Assembly (NCBI GenBank): GCA_015039465.1
Contig: MU130011.1
Coordinates: 132,193 to 196,192 of the forward strand
Origin: Phlegmacium glaucopus
Taxonomy: Eukaryota > Basidiomycota > Agaricomycetes > Agaricales > Cortinariaceae
DNA length: 64,000 nucleotides
Direction of reading: 5' to 3'
The notes under the pieces were generated by a model, which worked only from the letters and a program-made list of their open reading frames with translations, did not search any database and was not told the origin of the DNA. Positions 1 to 10,365 of this stretch are shown piece after piece. How positions within the stretch are numbered: the first letter of the stretch is position 1; each line of letters opens with the position of its first letter. A program made the translations under genes and the position numbers.

Positions 1-757
1 ACAGTTTTCTCCCTCCATTAATATATCAATCATCTGGAAGAATGCCTTTCACCCCTCCACTCTGCATCCTTCCATCATTTCTTGCTCTCGCTGTATGCAT
101 TATTTTCTCCATAGTAGCCCCACAGCACTTTGTTTACCTTACCCACTACTTGCACTGTGATCACAATCTTGGGAAGCATGATGGTGTGGAGACAACACCA
201 AAGGATCATCAATTGGAGCTGCAGGGGATGGATAATGCTCCTTTGGCTGCTGCTGAGTTGGAAAGTTTGACTGGTGGAACTGGAACAGGTATCTGTTTCT
301 TGTTCTTTTTTGTCTTGAACAATTTATTTAAAGTTGAGCAGCTCTTCTGTGATGATGGGGGCTTGGTCTTTGAAAAAGGAGCTGTGGGGAGATGATGAAG
401 ATGATGAAATAGGAGAACCATTGTCTTTCATAGGGACAGGTGGTGGTGATTGTTGTTGCTGTTGCTGTGGTTTTGAGAGTGGTCGATGTTGGCTAGTAAG
501 CATGGGCAACAGTAAAGATGGATCTACCCAATCATCTTCAATATCATCTCCACAACTATTGTCTTCATCCTCAAATAATGGTATTCATGCATGCTTCCTC
601 TCTCCTCCTGTCCACCTTTCCACAATGAGGGTACGCCAATATTGAATGTAGTATTTGGTCCAAGTTCATCCTCCGTATTCATGTCATCACTTTTTAGACT
701 CCTGAACCAATGATGAGTGCTACCAGCACTAGCACTTGAGATAGAAACTGACCCTGA
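1..757. repeat. Decayed copy of the block at 29,041-29,705
   Basis: This stretch aligns with 29,041-29,705 and with 34,481-34,676. Almost every CpG of the younger copies is TpG or CpA here; for example caCCGtgatcaCGatc reads cactgtgatcacaatc. Minus-strand fragments such as SQHRPLSKPQQQQQQ and SSFFKDQAPII suggest that the block once held a coding exon, but no frame runs through. Homology stops near 757, after the phrase ctgaccctgagcaagt. The function of the source block is unknown. Decay by cytosine methylation followed by deamination is inferred from the substitution pattern. Confidence 0.75.
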
Positions 758-1123
758 GCAAGTTCATTGCTGGAGGTAATGCTGCATATGATCATAAGTG
801 GAACCAGCTTCTGGTACTGCAAGAAGAATCTTTTCTACCACAGTACCTCTGAGCCATCCAGGGCCTCTAATCCATCTTTAGCATCATCTGGATGGTGCTT
901 TGATCTCAAAATGAAGAAGGAAGGTCGATGATCTCAGTGGGCAGTGACTGCAGATATCCACACCATTTTGACTGGTGGTGTTTGAACTATGCCAAAATTA
1001 GACAATCGCCTTTCAAAAAAATGTATTTCCACTTACATTTAGTGGAGACCTGATAGCAACCGAGACTGGACAGATAAAACCAAGTCCTTGGGTATTTTTC
1101 ATTTTGAATTGTCTCAATGAGTA
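758..1123. other. Intergenic, no gene seen
   Basis: CpG-poor sequence without a credible reading frame or recognisable repeat. It separates the decayed block from the MITE. Confidence 0.5.
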
Positions 1124-1386
1124 TAGTGATGCTGAAGTCTGGTTCAGTCTGGTTCTCTGCCATTTTTGGCGAACCCTGAACTGAACTATGGGTCTGGTTC
1201 AGGCAATTGTCTGAACCTTGAACCCAACTAATTACCATATTAGGCAAGCATTTGGGCAAATTACGCCTTGTTGAGCCTCAAAACAGGTTTGGTTCAGCTG
1301 TACCCTGAACTTTGAACCAAACTTTGGTCTGGTCCTCAAAAGTTCAGGTTCAAACTTCGGTTCAGAACCAGACTGCAGCATCACTA
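1124..1386. mobile_element. hAT-like MITE built of GGTTCAG/CTGAACC words
   Basis: The 263-bp element has perfect 11-bp terminal inverted repeats (TAGTGATGCTG at 1,124 and CAGCATCACTA ending at 1,386). It is flanked by 8-bp near-identical direct repeats, aatgagta (1,116-1,123) and gatgagta (1,387-1,394). An 8-bp target duplication and ends beginning TAGTG are typical of hAT transposons. The interior is not a transposase; it is a string of permuted words (GGTTCAG, CTGAACC, GTCTGG). It is therefore a non-autonomous element that would depend on a hAT transposase elsewhere. Confidence 0.65.
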
Positions 1387-1895
1387 GATGAGTAGAGAGC
1401 ATTGCCTATGCAAGCAAGAGATGGCAGGTTATTTTAGAGGGTATGAAACTATCCACAGATTAAATACCAATAGCGCCATCTTTCTTTCTTCAGCCAATGG
1501 CCGCAAATTGAACCACATTGGATAAGGTTTGCTTGTGCACCAGATATAACTCTGATCAGTCCTCAGGGATCCATTAAGACAAACATATAAGTATTGAGGC
1601 CAGTTAAGACCATTTGAAAGCTTCCTCCGATGTCAACATGCTCATGGAATCCAACTTTGCAATAGACATGAGCAGTCGGGTTTTCACAACCAACAAAAAG
1701 TACCATGGCTCACAACCCTTGTCCTGTAACAAACTGAACCAGTCATCAATACATTGTCCAAAGGTTTTCAGACAGCCTACAAAAACTTATGGGTTGCAGA
1801 GTTGTTGGACTAGGTGTTCTGCACATCCATGTCCTCAGCAACCCAGGTCTGTGAAGACTTAGAGAAAAAAAAAGGTTGTTAATATTTTGTGGCCC
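1387..1895. other. Intergenic, no gene seen
   Basis: Low-CpG sequence between the MITE and the degenerate LTR. The only long frame (1,614-1,862) has no recognisable domain and is probably chance. Confidence 0.4.
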
Positions 1896-2560
1896 TGTTA
1901 CATTCCGTTATACGTTACTCTGGTCCAGCTCCGTTGGAGCTGTCTCCGGTAGTCCATAGTCCATACCAGTGCTTTCCCTTACATCTGGAATACTCCTTCC
2001 TACAACCAGCTCCAAAGATTTTCCATATCATTCCAGCTCCTCTGGAATTACTCCAAACCCATTTCCCTCATCTCCACCATAACAACCCTTACATCTGGAA
2101 TACTCCTTCCTACAACCAGCTCCAAAGCTTTTCCATATCATTCCAGCTCCTTACATCTGGAATACTCCTTCCTACAACCAGCTCCGAAGATTTTCCATAT
2201 CATTCCAGCTCCTCTGGAATTACTCCAAACCCATTTCCCTCATCTTCACCATAACAACCACATCTTTGTCATCACTTTCCCATTATCAGTCAGCACACCA
2301 GCATCAGATTATTCACCCAAGAATACAGGACTTTCCGGGAGCAGAGTGCAGCACTTTATATTTATCTTCCATATTTTGGTTGCTATTCCCTTTATTATTT
2401 AGGTACTCAAAGCTTGTATGTTTTCCTTAGTTTCCTCCTCTTGTTCTTTCTCTAAGTCCCTGCAACTTCCGGTTCCACTCTGTTCCATTCCAACTCTGAA
2501 ATTAGGACACAAAGGTTTAGGGTAGCACAGCACATATGCTGAGGCTGAAGTCCAACATGA
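1896..2560 (+). mobile_element. Degenerate LTR, same family as 9,618-14,129
   Basis: It starts with TGTTACATTCCGTTATACG, matching the LTR start of the intact element, and keeps LTR landmarks such as the aaattaggacacaaaggtttagggtagcacagcac segment near 2,500 (described in parts). Most CpGs are lost. An internal stretch (1,978-2,215) carries three tandem copies of a unit beginning ccttacatctggaatactcc that is single in the other LTRs. The 3' end fades after the gctgaggc motif near 2,550, so it is a truncated, old solo LTR. Confidence 0.7.
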
Positions 2561-4855
2561 AAACACATTATGTATGGTTGTAGTCTGAACAGCAGAGTAA
2601 GCTCACAGTTGGGATATGTTGGTCATAGACCAGTGAGCTGATGCACCAGGGACGGGACAGTCAGGTGACTGTTCTGAATCTGTAATTGGGATGACAACCC
2701 AACCGGTCAGGACTGGCTACCTCAGAAAATGATGACCTGGTCAGAAACATTTTGGACCAGGTCAGAATTAGTAGCCAGCTGGAAGATATCCCAGCCAGCA
2801 CTGAATTGGTAGGGAAGGAAATAATTGGGGCCTCCCAGGTCCAAACCAAGTTGGTAGCTAGCTGGAAAATACTCTGGGCCTCCCAGGTCTGAATTGAATT
2901 GGTCGGTAGCTAGAAAAATAAATTCTGGAAACATTCCAGGCCTAGCAGGTTGGCATCAAATCAATTGCCAGTAGGAAAATATTTGGGTTGGAAATGAATC
3001 AGTGCCCATCAGAATTGTAGCCGTACATGGATGTTTGGTTCACCACCTGAATTCCACCAAGAACATTGGATGGGTTTTCAGGTGACCGACCACCCTAGAT
3101 CTAACAAAATACTTGGTCGGGTGACCACCCGAGTCCCAGCCAGTTCTACCAGTGTATTGGTGACATCACCCGACTTTTCAGAACAATACATGTAGCTAAA
3201 GAAACAATATACATGTCTGAATGCTAAAGTTCTCTAACACATCTGAGGGGAACTGCCAGATGGTTTGTCCGACGACACCCTATCTGGACCAAATGTCTGA
3301 TGATTTGCTTGAGAACAGTCAGTTTCTGCGATTGGCCTAATATCCTAAACGACTTACCTTCTTTGGCACATGCACAGTCTGTAAAAAGGGGGTTTTTAAA
3401 CTTGTAGACAGAAGTATGAGTGAAAACAAATACCTTATACCGACCTCACACCCCAAGGATGCACATGCCCTCATCCATTGTTTTCCAATATCGGCTAACA
3501 TAAGTGCCGATCTTCCAGGGGGCCATGTGATTTGCCTGGTATTGTACTAGCTGGCCTTTTGTTTTTGTGCCCATTGTGTATGATGACTGGGTGACTGCTG
3601 ATCGGTAAGGGAGAATTTTATTAGTATTACATAATGAAATAAGCCAATTCTCCCATGGCCTGTTTGGGTGGATCAATGCCAGTTGTGTCTGGCTGGTCCA
3701 CAATTGGGCATGCCAGTCTGCAAGTATGGGCAATTGGGTCAGGCTGACAGTAGGGTCCATGTGGCCCGGTTGGCATGGTGTGACCTGGCTGGTCCACAAT
3801 CAGGCATGGTACAGATATTATGCCTGTTTGGTGACTAAATTGGCTATGGGCATTTTTTAACTCATGCACCATTTATTACTCCCTTACAACGTAGTTAGCA
3901 ACGTGCCAGGCAACGTGTTTGAAATGAGGTGGATGGCCAGTAGTATATAAGACCCAGCTATATAAATTTTATCAAACCTCTAATGTTGTCCGGTAAAGCG
4001 CAAAGAATGCCAGACAAGTTTCAGGAAGGATCTTATTGAAGGATCGGGGGACAAACAGTCAACACCGCCAAGACATACAAATGACTGCCATGTTCCTCCC
4101 ACAGTGCTCCCTCTAAGCAACCACTCCCTGTCCCCGAACCCCCATCTGTGCCCCTCAGACACTACAGTGAAAAAATGACTTAGGGGAAACCAATTACTCA
4201 ATGTACCTGGATGCCACCTTGCCAACCAATGAAGAAGTAAGAGCATCATATGGCAATGTATTAAATTCTGCAGGCAATCTGTGCTGAGCTGATTTTTGAA
4301 TAGGGTCAGAACAATTATATGCGGCAATGGCTACCGAAGAGATCAGCCTATCTGAAGTGTTTGCTCCACACTGAAGTGAATGAGGTGAAAACCTGCACCT
4401 GCTGTGGAAAGTTGGCCCGTTGGTGATGTTTGTGTTGTCTGAGCCAGCCTATGTTTTGTTGGGAATGCTGTCGTATAACTCACAAACAGCTTATCTATCA
4501 CTGATTACAAAAATGGACTGGGTTGTTTTTCCAAGATGCAGGTTTATGGGAGGTGGGTGTGAGGCTATCTGTCAGCCATATGGGAGAGAATTGCCTGTCT
4601 CAAGGGGTCTTACTTGAGGCATGTTGGGACCATGAGGCCAAAAGGATTGGGAGGATACTTTAGCAACTGAGAACCCTCCTCTGTGATCACCCATACTGCA
4701 GCCACATGATGGAGAAGGGATGATGACAGCAAGAGTACCTTATGCTTCTCACATAAAAATAAAAGAGGCCAAGGAGACAAAAGAAGTTGTTTTTCTTGTT
4801 AATGGTGACTGGCACAACTCTGAATTAATCTCCTAGAAAGATCCTTGCAAATCAC
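2561..4855. other. Repeat-rich intergenic region with word-type low complexity
   Basis: No gene is supported. From about 2,640 to 3,180 short words (GGTCAG, CCAGCTGG, TTGGTAG, CTCCCAGGTC) recur in both orientations at irregular spacing. A second such patch with TGGCTGGTCCACAATTGGG lies at 3,640-3,810. The segment 4,330-4,855 may hold the eroded 5' part of the KDZ transposase that follows, but I see no clear motif there. Confidence 0.5.
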
Positions 4856-4859
4856 TTGA

Positions 4860-6966
4860 AAGTAGTTTTTGGGCCATTCTGGACTCAAACACAGGATTGG
4901 GAATCAAAGACATCACCGGGATTGGAGTGCATGCATGTGCTTGGCATGGTTGCTATGCACCATTTTACAAAGGGGGAACAGCAGAAGTGCATCAAGAATC
5001 ACATTTTGCTGCCAGCCCTTATATTTCCCTCCCCCCAGCTGAGCTTGAAAAGGCTATCAGGATGTTTCATGTCCATGGCCACCAAGATTCTTGTTTCTTT
5101 CAGTTTGCAACTAGCTTCATGAAAGGGGCAGGGATGGTGGATGGGGAAATCCTGGAGACACTGTGGAGTACTTTAAACAGCATTTCACCAAGCATGCGAA
5201 TTGCATCAGTTGCCCACTGATTGGAGGTTCTGGATGATCACATGAATGATAGCAACTGGAAAAAAATTTAGGGATTTAGAGGTTAGGCTTAGGGTTAGAT
5301 TTAGATTTAGGGGTTAGGCTTAGGGCTTAGGGTTTAGGGTTTAGGGATGGGGATATTTTCTGTCCATGCGGTAGCACATTCTTAGGTTAGGAGGGGATAC
5401 AGGCATGTTTTGTACTTCCACTGGACTCTGACTGGACTCTGACTGGACTCTGACTGGACTTTTCTGGAGTCCGCCAGACTCCAGTCAGTCCGGCGGAATT
5501 CTTGCCAGACAATGTGGGGGAGTGTAAAGTCCTCGCCCAAACCATCATCAAAAAATATAACCAGGCCATCAAAAATGAGCTGGACAGCAGGGCGTACTTC
5601 CAGGAATTATCAACAGTGCTGACCGCTGAGCAGATGAGACTATGGGAGAAGAAAATCTTGGAGGCTGAAGTCCTGTGCACAAAGTGTCCAGCTGAGATGA
5701 ATGTAATGGCTCCTTGCATTAAAAAGGTCAGTTCACTCCATTGATATATTATGAGACTTACTTTATGGCCAGTACTGACTTTGGCTGAGAAGAGACTTGA
5801 TTTGTTGAAAAAGCAAGAGTGAGGGGTTGCAGCAGAAACTGCATGGTTGATGGCTGGTCTCAAGCCTGAAGAGCAACAGTAAGACCATCCAAACTTGCTT
5901 GGAATCCTCCCACTTGCTGATTGGTGAAGGTTGGAGATTGTTCAATTTTTTAGCCAGATGGGGCACTATCCAACAGCAGAACATATCTCATCGTTGGGAA
6001 AACAATGTGACAATCTTGTCAAGTTGATGTCAAAGTTTAACACAGAATCCCAGAAGTACCTTGGGGAGGCATTCATGGAATGTGTTTGACCAATTGAGCT
6101 AAGCCAAACTGGCTTTGAGGAGAGTTGGGATCCGATTGACCCTCCTGAAATACCTCCTGATGCTGCCTGGCCAGAATTATTTTCCATCACACTTCCTTCA
6201 GCCCTCCCTCCAGAATCTCCTCACCGTCTGCTACTCACCCGGTTCATGGAGAAGGAGCTTGAGCTACGGAGGGGACATGCCAACAATTGCCTTGCAGAAA
6301 TACAAACCATAATTGGTCAAGAAGCATTTAAGTACAAGAGAATTCTGCAGCCTGCAAATCATAAAGCCTGTCGAACCTGAGCCTGATCATCCATTCAAGC
6401 TGTCCATAGGACTTTGGTTCTACAATGTAGACTCTACTGACGGACCCAACATGCAATGTTGAGCCTAGGCATGGAGTCAGCTGAGCTGACTGTGTACAAG
6501 GAACTTACTTACAACGACATCAAAGTTAGCTCTGCTATTTCCAATCCCAATATTCCAGGGTCCAGCTGAACTCAACTATCCTGGATATGGACAACCACAG
6601 TGTAGAGCTGACTGACACCCACCTGACAGAATGTGAGTTTCCAGCATTCTCTGTGTCCCCAACTCAGTATAAAAACAGTCTATGGGTCCATTGGCTTCGA
6701 GGGAGGGCACAACTACACCAATGGCAGGAAGAAGTAATTCTTACTTGAAATGAAATGCATTGGGCTACCAACTATTTTACTTTTCAGCACAGCCAATGGA
6801 CCACATGGCAATTGTCTGACCCTGAGTTGACTGATGGACATCAAGCTTATGCAGAACACCAAAAAGCAATGTGGTCAGAGATGGGCCAACAAGTTAGGTG
6901 GGTATTCAAGGAAACCTGGGCCAACTTTGACTCTGATCCATCTGTATTTGGTTCCCCACAATTGTA
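4860..6966 (+). pseudogene. KDZ-type transposase pseudogene
   Basis: Fragments in several frames match the C-terminal half of CxC2-type Kyakuja-Dileera-Zisupton transposases, which are DDE-like enzymes abundant in agaricomycetes. In order these are GIGVHACAWHGCYAPF (about 4,920), FHVHGHQDSCFF (5,068), GAGMVDGEILETLW (5,130) and LDDHMNDSNWKK (5,230). After an insertion come IIKKYNQAIKN (5,540), MEKELELRRGHANN (6,250) and the tail WLRGRAQLHQWQEE (6,690) through HQAYAEHQKAMWSEM (6,840). Stops and frame changes occur throughout, and the N-terminal half is missing or unrecognisable. It cannot make a transposase. The identity rests on motif recall, not on a search. Confidence 0.8.
5262..5518. mobile_element. 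Insertion in KDZ relic: telomere-like block plus CTTTAC-end element
   Basis: The KDZ frame is interrupted between DSNWKK and KVLAQTI. The insert starts with degenerate TTAGGG/TTTAGGG units (5,267-5,348) and continues into a word repeat (ACTGGACTCTG, three or more copies, 5,417-5,465, answered by inverted GGAGTC words). It ends with gtgggggagtgtaaag, the right-end motif shared by the elements at 7,238, 14,908 and 17,227. The left end lacks a visible CTTTAC motif, so the element may be truncated or composite. Confidence 0.6.
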
Positions 6967-7237
6967 ACTCTGATCCAGAAGTTGAAATCCAATTGATCAC
7001 TTTGTAAAAAAAAATTGATCTATGACCACTATGTCTGACTGTGAAAAACCGACAATCATTCACAAGTTCCGGTATTTGCCAGTGTCCCAGCAATGGAAAA
7101 ATGACAATGAAGAGATGGCATGGCTCAACTACATGACATCAAGGCTCCGGGCTGCTCTGTGCAAATGGGCAATATCAGCACCACCACCCAAAGCTGTGCA
7201 GTGGTGGTGGACAGGCTTGCAAAACAAATTAGGAGGT
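6967..7237. other. Unassigned stretch between KDZ relic and palindromic element
   Basis: A frame at 7,022-7,236 reads with a tryptophan-rich patch (VQWWWTGLQNKL) before running into the repeat. It could be part of another eroded transposon protein, but no family is recognised. Confidence 0.3.
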
Positions 7238-8655
7238 CTTTACACTCCCTGGGTTAATCCATATGGAACCCATGGAGTCCATTCCATGGATTCCATATGG
7301 AATGACTTTTGGCTGAGTCCCTAGCCATTTTTTCATTCCATAGGCACCATGGATTCCATATGGAATGGCCATGGAATAGTCATGTTCCATATGGAATCCA
7401 AGTCCATTCCATGTGGATTCCAGGTGGAATCCATATGGATGTACTCCATACCCATTCCATACCCATTCCATGGAATATACAGATGGATTCCATACCATTC
7501 CATACCCATTCTATGGAATATAGAGATGGACTCCATACCATTCCATACCCATTTCATGGAATATAGAGATGGACTCCATCCCATTTCATGGAGTATACAG
7601 ATGGATTCTACACCTATTCCACACTTATTTTATGTGGATTCTGTGTGGACTCCGTATGGATTTTTATACAGGATGGGTGTGGAATAGGTGTGTAATCCAT
7701 CTGTATATTCCATGGAATGGGTTTGGAGTCTATCCCTATATTCCATAGAATAGGTATGGAGTCCATGTTACATTCTGTCACACGTTACTCTGGTCCAACT
7801 CCGTCGGAGTCGTTTCCAGTAGTCCGTACTCCGTTCCAGTACTTTCCCTTGTCTCCGACTCTACTCCTCCTACGTCCAACTCCAAGACTTCTCCATATCA
7901 TTCCGACTCTTCCGACGATATCCCAAACCCCTTACCACACCTTCATCATAACAACTATTCCTTTGTCATCACTTTCCCACTATCAGTCAGCACACCAGCC
8001 ATGGATTATTCACCCAAGAATGCAGGACCTTTTCCGGGAGCAGAACACAGCACTTATATTTATATTCTATATTTCGGTTGCAATTCCTTTTATATTTAAA
8101 GTACTCGAACTTGTATGTTTTCCCTTAGTTTGAATATCAACCTAGTTTCCTCCTCCTAGTCATCCTCTAAGTTCCCGCAACTTCCGGTTCCACTCCGTTC
8201 TGTTCTTACTCCGAAATTAGGACACGAAGGTTTAGGGTAGCACAGCACATACGCTGAGGCTATAGTCCTTTCCCATTCCGTGGTTCCGTTCTGATCAGAC
8301 TCCGTCTGATCCGGTTTTACTTCAACGTTTTACTCCAATGTTTTCCCTTTGTTCTAAACTTAACAGTCCATCTTTATATTCCATGGAATGGGTATGGAAT
8401 CCATCTACATATTCTATGGAATAGGTATGGAATGAGTATGGAGTCCATCTGTGTATTCCATGGAATAGGTATGGACTCCATCTGTATATTCCATGGAATG
8501 AGTATGGAATGGGTATGGAAAAGTATGGACTCCATCTCTATATTCCATGGAATAGGTATAGAATCCATTTGTATTTTATGGATTCCATTCCTCATTCCAT
8601 GGAATCCACCCTCTATTTTATGGAATCCATATGGATTAACCCAGGGAGGGTAAAG
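7238..8655. mobile_element. Palindromic word-repeat element A, copy 1 (split by solo LTR)
   Basis: The ends are near-perfect inverted repeats of about 29 bp (left CTTTACACTCCCTGGG, right inverse CTTTACCCTCCCTGGG, continuing as TTAATCCATATGG). Between them the word family ATTCCATGGAATATACAGATGGA / GTATGGAGTCCAT is repeated dozens of times in both orientations with variable spacing, so the whole element can fold on itself. Open frames here are low-complexity artefacts. Without the inserted LTR the element is about 818 bp. It encodes nothing recognisable and is presumably non-autonomous. Confidence 0.75.
7766..8365 (+). mobile_element. Solo LTR (600 bp) with 5-bp TSD
   Basis: It begins TGTTACATTCTG and ends CTTAACA, with TG...CA termini, and is flanked by the direct repeat GTCCA (7,761-7,765 and 8,366-8,370). 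It is collinear with the LTRs at 9,618 and 13,551 (inverted). No internal region remains, so it is the product of LTR-LTR recombination. It interrupts element A; the copy at 16,502 retains the uninterrupted target. Confidence 0.9.
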
Positions 8656-8701
8656 TAAACTAGGTGGTTGGAAGTGTGGCTAGTCATAATTCTGCTTTAA
8701 A

Positions 8702-9142
8702 TCAAGTTTTGTCAACTAATAAGTGAAATGGTAGTAGGTTCACATGCATGTTGAGCAAGTCCATGGGAGAGGTGCAAGTTCCTCCTACAATCATTATTGC
8801 TGCACTCCTTTGTACTGATGCTAGTTTGCTAAGTGCAGATCTTGCTCCTTTTTTTGCCTTGACTGAGTCTGCACATAGTGATGGCCCTAGGAACCTGTCT
8901 GCTCCATATAACATTCTAGGCACCACCAGGTACGGTCTTCTCATGTGCCTGTCTGACACCCCTCCTGATGGTTTCACTAGTCTTGTGCATTGTCTTAACC
9001 ACTCTCTACCTTTTCCTAGTGCCACCACCATTTGTTCCTTCCATCTTAGTTCTCTGTCTACTGTATGTGTAGACCTAGGAACTTGACCAATTGGACTGAT
9101 TTGATGCTGTGTCCATTTAGTATGAGGTTTTTTCAATATCAC
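8702..9142 (-). pseudogene. LINE (non-LTR retrotransposon) ORF2 fragment
   Basis: The 146-residue frame shows ELRWKEQ, LGKGREWLRQ, KPSGGVSDRHMR, RMLYGADRFL, LASVQRSAAIMI and LLPFHLLVDK in that order. This is the pattern seen in the connection between reverse transcriptase and RNase H of fungal LINE-like ORF2 proteins. The catalytic YADD region and the endonuclease are absent, so it is a dead fragment. A poly-A tail or target duplication is not visible. Confidence 0.7.
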
Positions 9143-9612
9143 CTGTTTATACTCTCAATCTCTCTCAAACTCTTAAAGACAATGCCTTGAGACAATCTCT
9201 TGGCACTCTTTAGAGCTCATTTTACAAATGAATGAATCTTTATACAACTGTTTACAGTCAGAGACATCTGAACCGTTTGAAGCTGTAACAAGGGGAGGAA
9301 TTCCTGGAATTCTGCTGAGGATAGGTAAACTACACTGTGACAAGTAAGACACCCAGCAAACACATACAGTGTAGTCATCTTGAGTGGTAATTTATAATGT
9401 ATAAAAAGTTAAAATTTGATTTTTCTAAAAATAATTTATCATAAAAAAGTTGATTATATGCAGTATTTTTTATTCATTTACAGCTGTTTTCATATTGATA
9501 GGCCATCACTCAAGAAACACACATATACAGAGCTTACCACTTGATGCCCCAAAAATGGTAAATATCTTCTAACATTTAGAGTCTGCCTGCAAGCCAAAAG
9601 CAACTAACAGTA
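9143..9612. other. AT-rich intergenic, nothing recognised
   Basis: No coding frame or repeat structure stands out. It ends at the GCCTG target site (9,613-9,617) of the LTR element. Confidence 0.5.
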
Positions 9613-9617
9613 GCCTG

Positions 9618-10197
9618 TGTTAAGTTCGAGAACTCTGTTCCGGAGTTTCGGACGGAGTCACAGACGGAGTCACGGAACGGAGTCACGGAAAGGATAGGAC
9701 TTAGCCTCAGCTTATGTGCTGTGCTACCCAGAACCTTCGTGTCCTAGATTTCGGAGTAAGACGGAGCGGAGCGGAACCGGAAGTTGCAAAGAACTTAGAG
9801 GAAGACCAAGAGTGGGAAACTAAGTCGATATTCGAACTGAGGAAAACATACAAGTTTCGAGTACTTAAATATAAAAGGAATAGCATCCGAAATATAAAAT
9901 ATAAATATAAATGCTGCGTTCTGCTCCCGGAAGGTCCTGCATTCTTGGGGTGAATAATCCATAGCTGGTGTGCTGACTGATGGTGGGAAAGTGATGACAA
10001 AGAAATAGTTGTTATGACGAAGGTGTGGTAAGGGGTTTGGGATATCGTCGGAAGAGTCGGAATGATACGGAGAAGTCTCGGAGTCGGACGTAGGAGGAGT
10101 AGAGTCGGAGACAAGGGAAAGTACTGGAACGGAGTACGGACTACCGGAAACAACTCCGACGGAGTCGGACCGGAGTAACGTATGACGGAATGTAACA
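9618..10197 (-). repeat. 3' LTR (580 bp)
   Basis: It runs from TGTTAAGTTCGAGAACTC to CGGAATGTAACA, the reverse complement of the TG...CA LTR. It differs from the other LTR at only a few positions (for example agacggagtcac versus gtaacggacgg near the edge). It is rich in CGGAGTC words and hence in CpG. Confidence 0.9.
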
Positions 10198-10260
10198 GTA
10201 CCTCCCTGTCAAGGCCGAGACCCTCGAGGCCACGTGATGGTCCATGCGAGGTTGGCGTGG

Positions 10261-10267
10261 TATAAAG
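10261..10267 (+). promoter_or_regulatory. TATA box of the antisense gene
   Basis: TATAAAG lies about 100 nt upstream of the ATG at 10,366, just inside the LTR boundary and in the plus orientation. It suggests that the antisense gene has its own promoter and does not rely on the LTR promoter of gag. Confidence 0.5.
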
Positions 10268-10365
10268 ACCGTCGGAGACTGGTGGATCTTCACTTCGATA
10301 ACTCTCCTCACCTCTCCATCCTCGGATAACTTCCTAAACCACCATCCTCTAAAACAAAAAACACT

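Noticed and set aside
5396..5500. CRISPR-like array of ACTGGACTCTG units
   Set aside because: No spacers, a eukaryotic context, and the repeats belong to a CTTTAC-end element.
7229..8653. Several long ORFs rich in M, D, S, I, P and W on both strands (also 16,445-16,938)
   Set aside because: They are translations of the ATTCCATGGAAT word repeat in every frame, with no stop-codon bias typical of genes.
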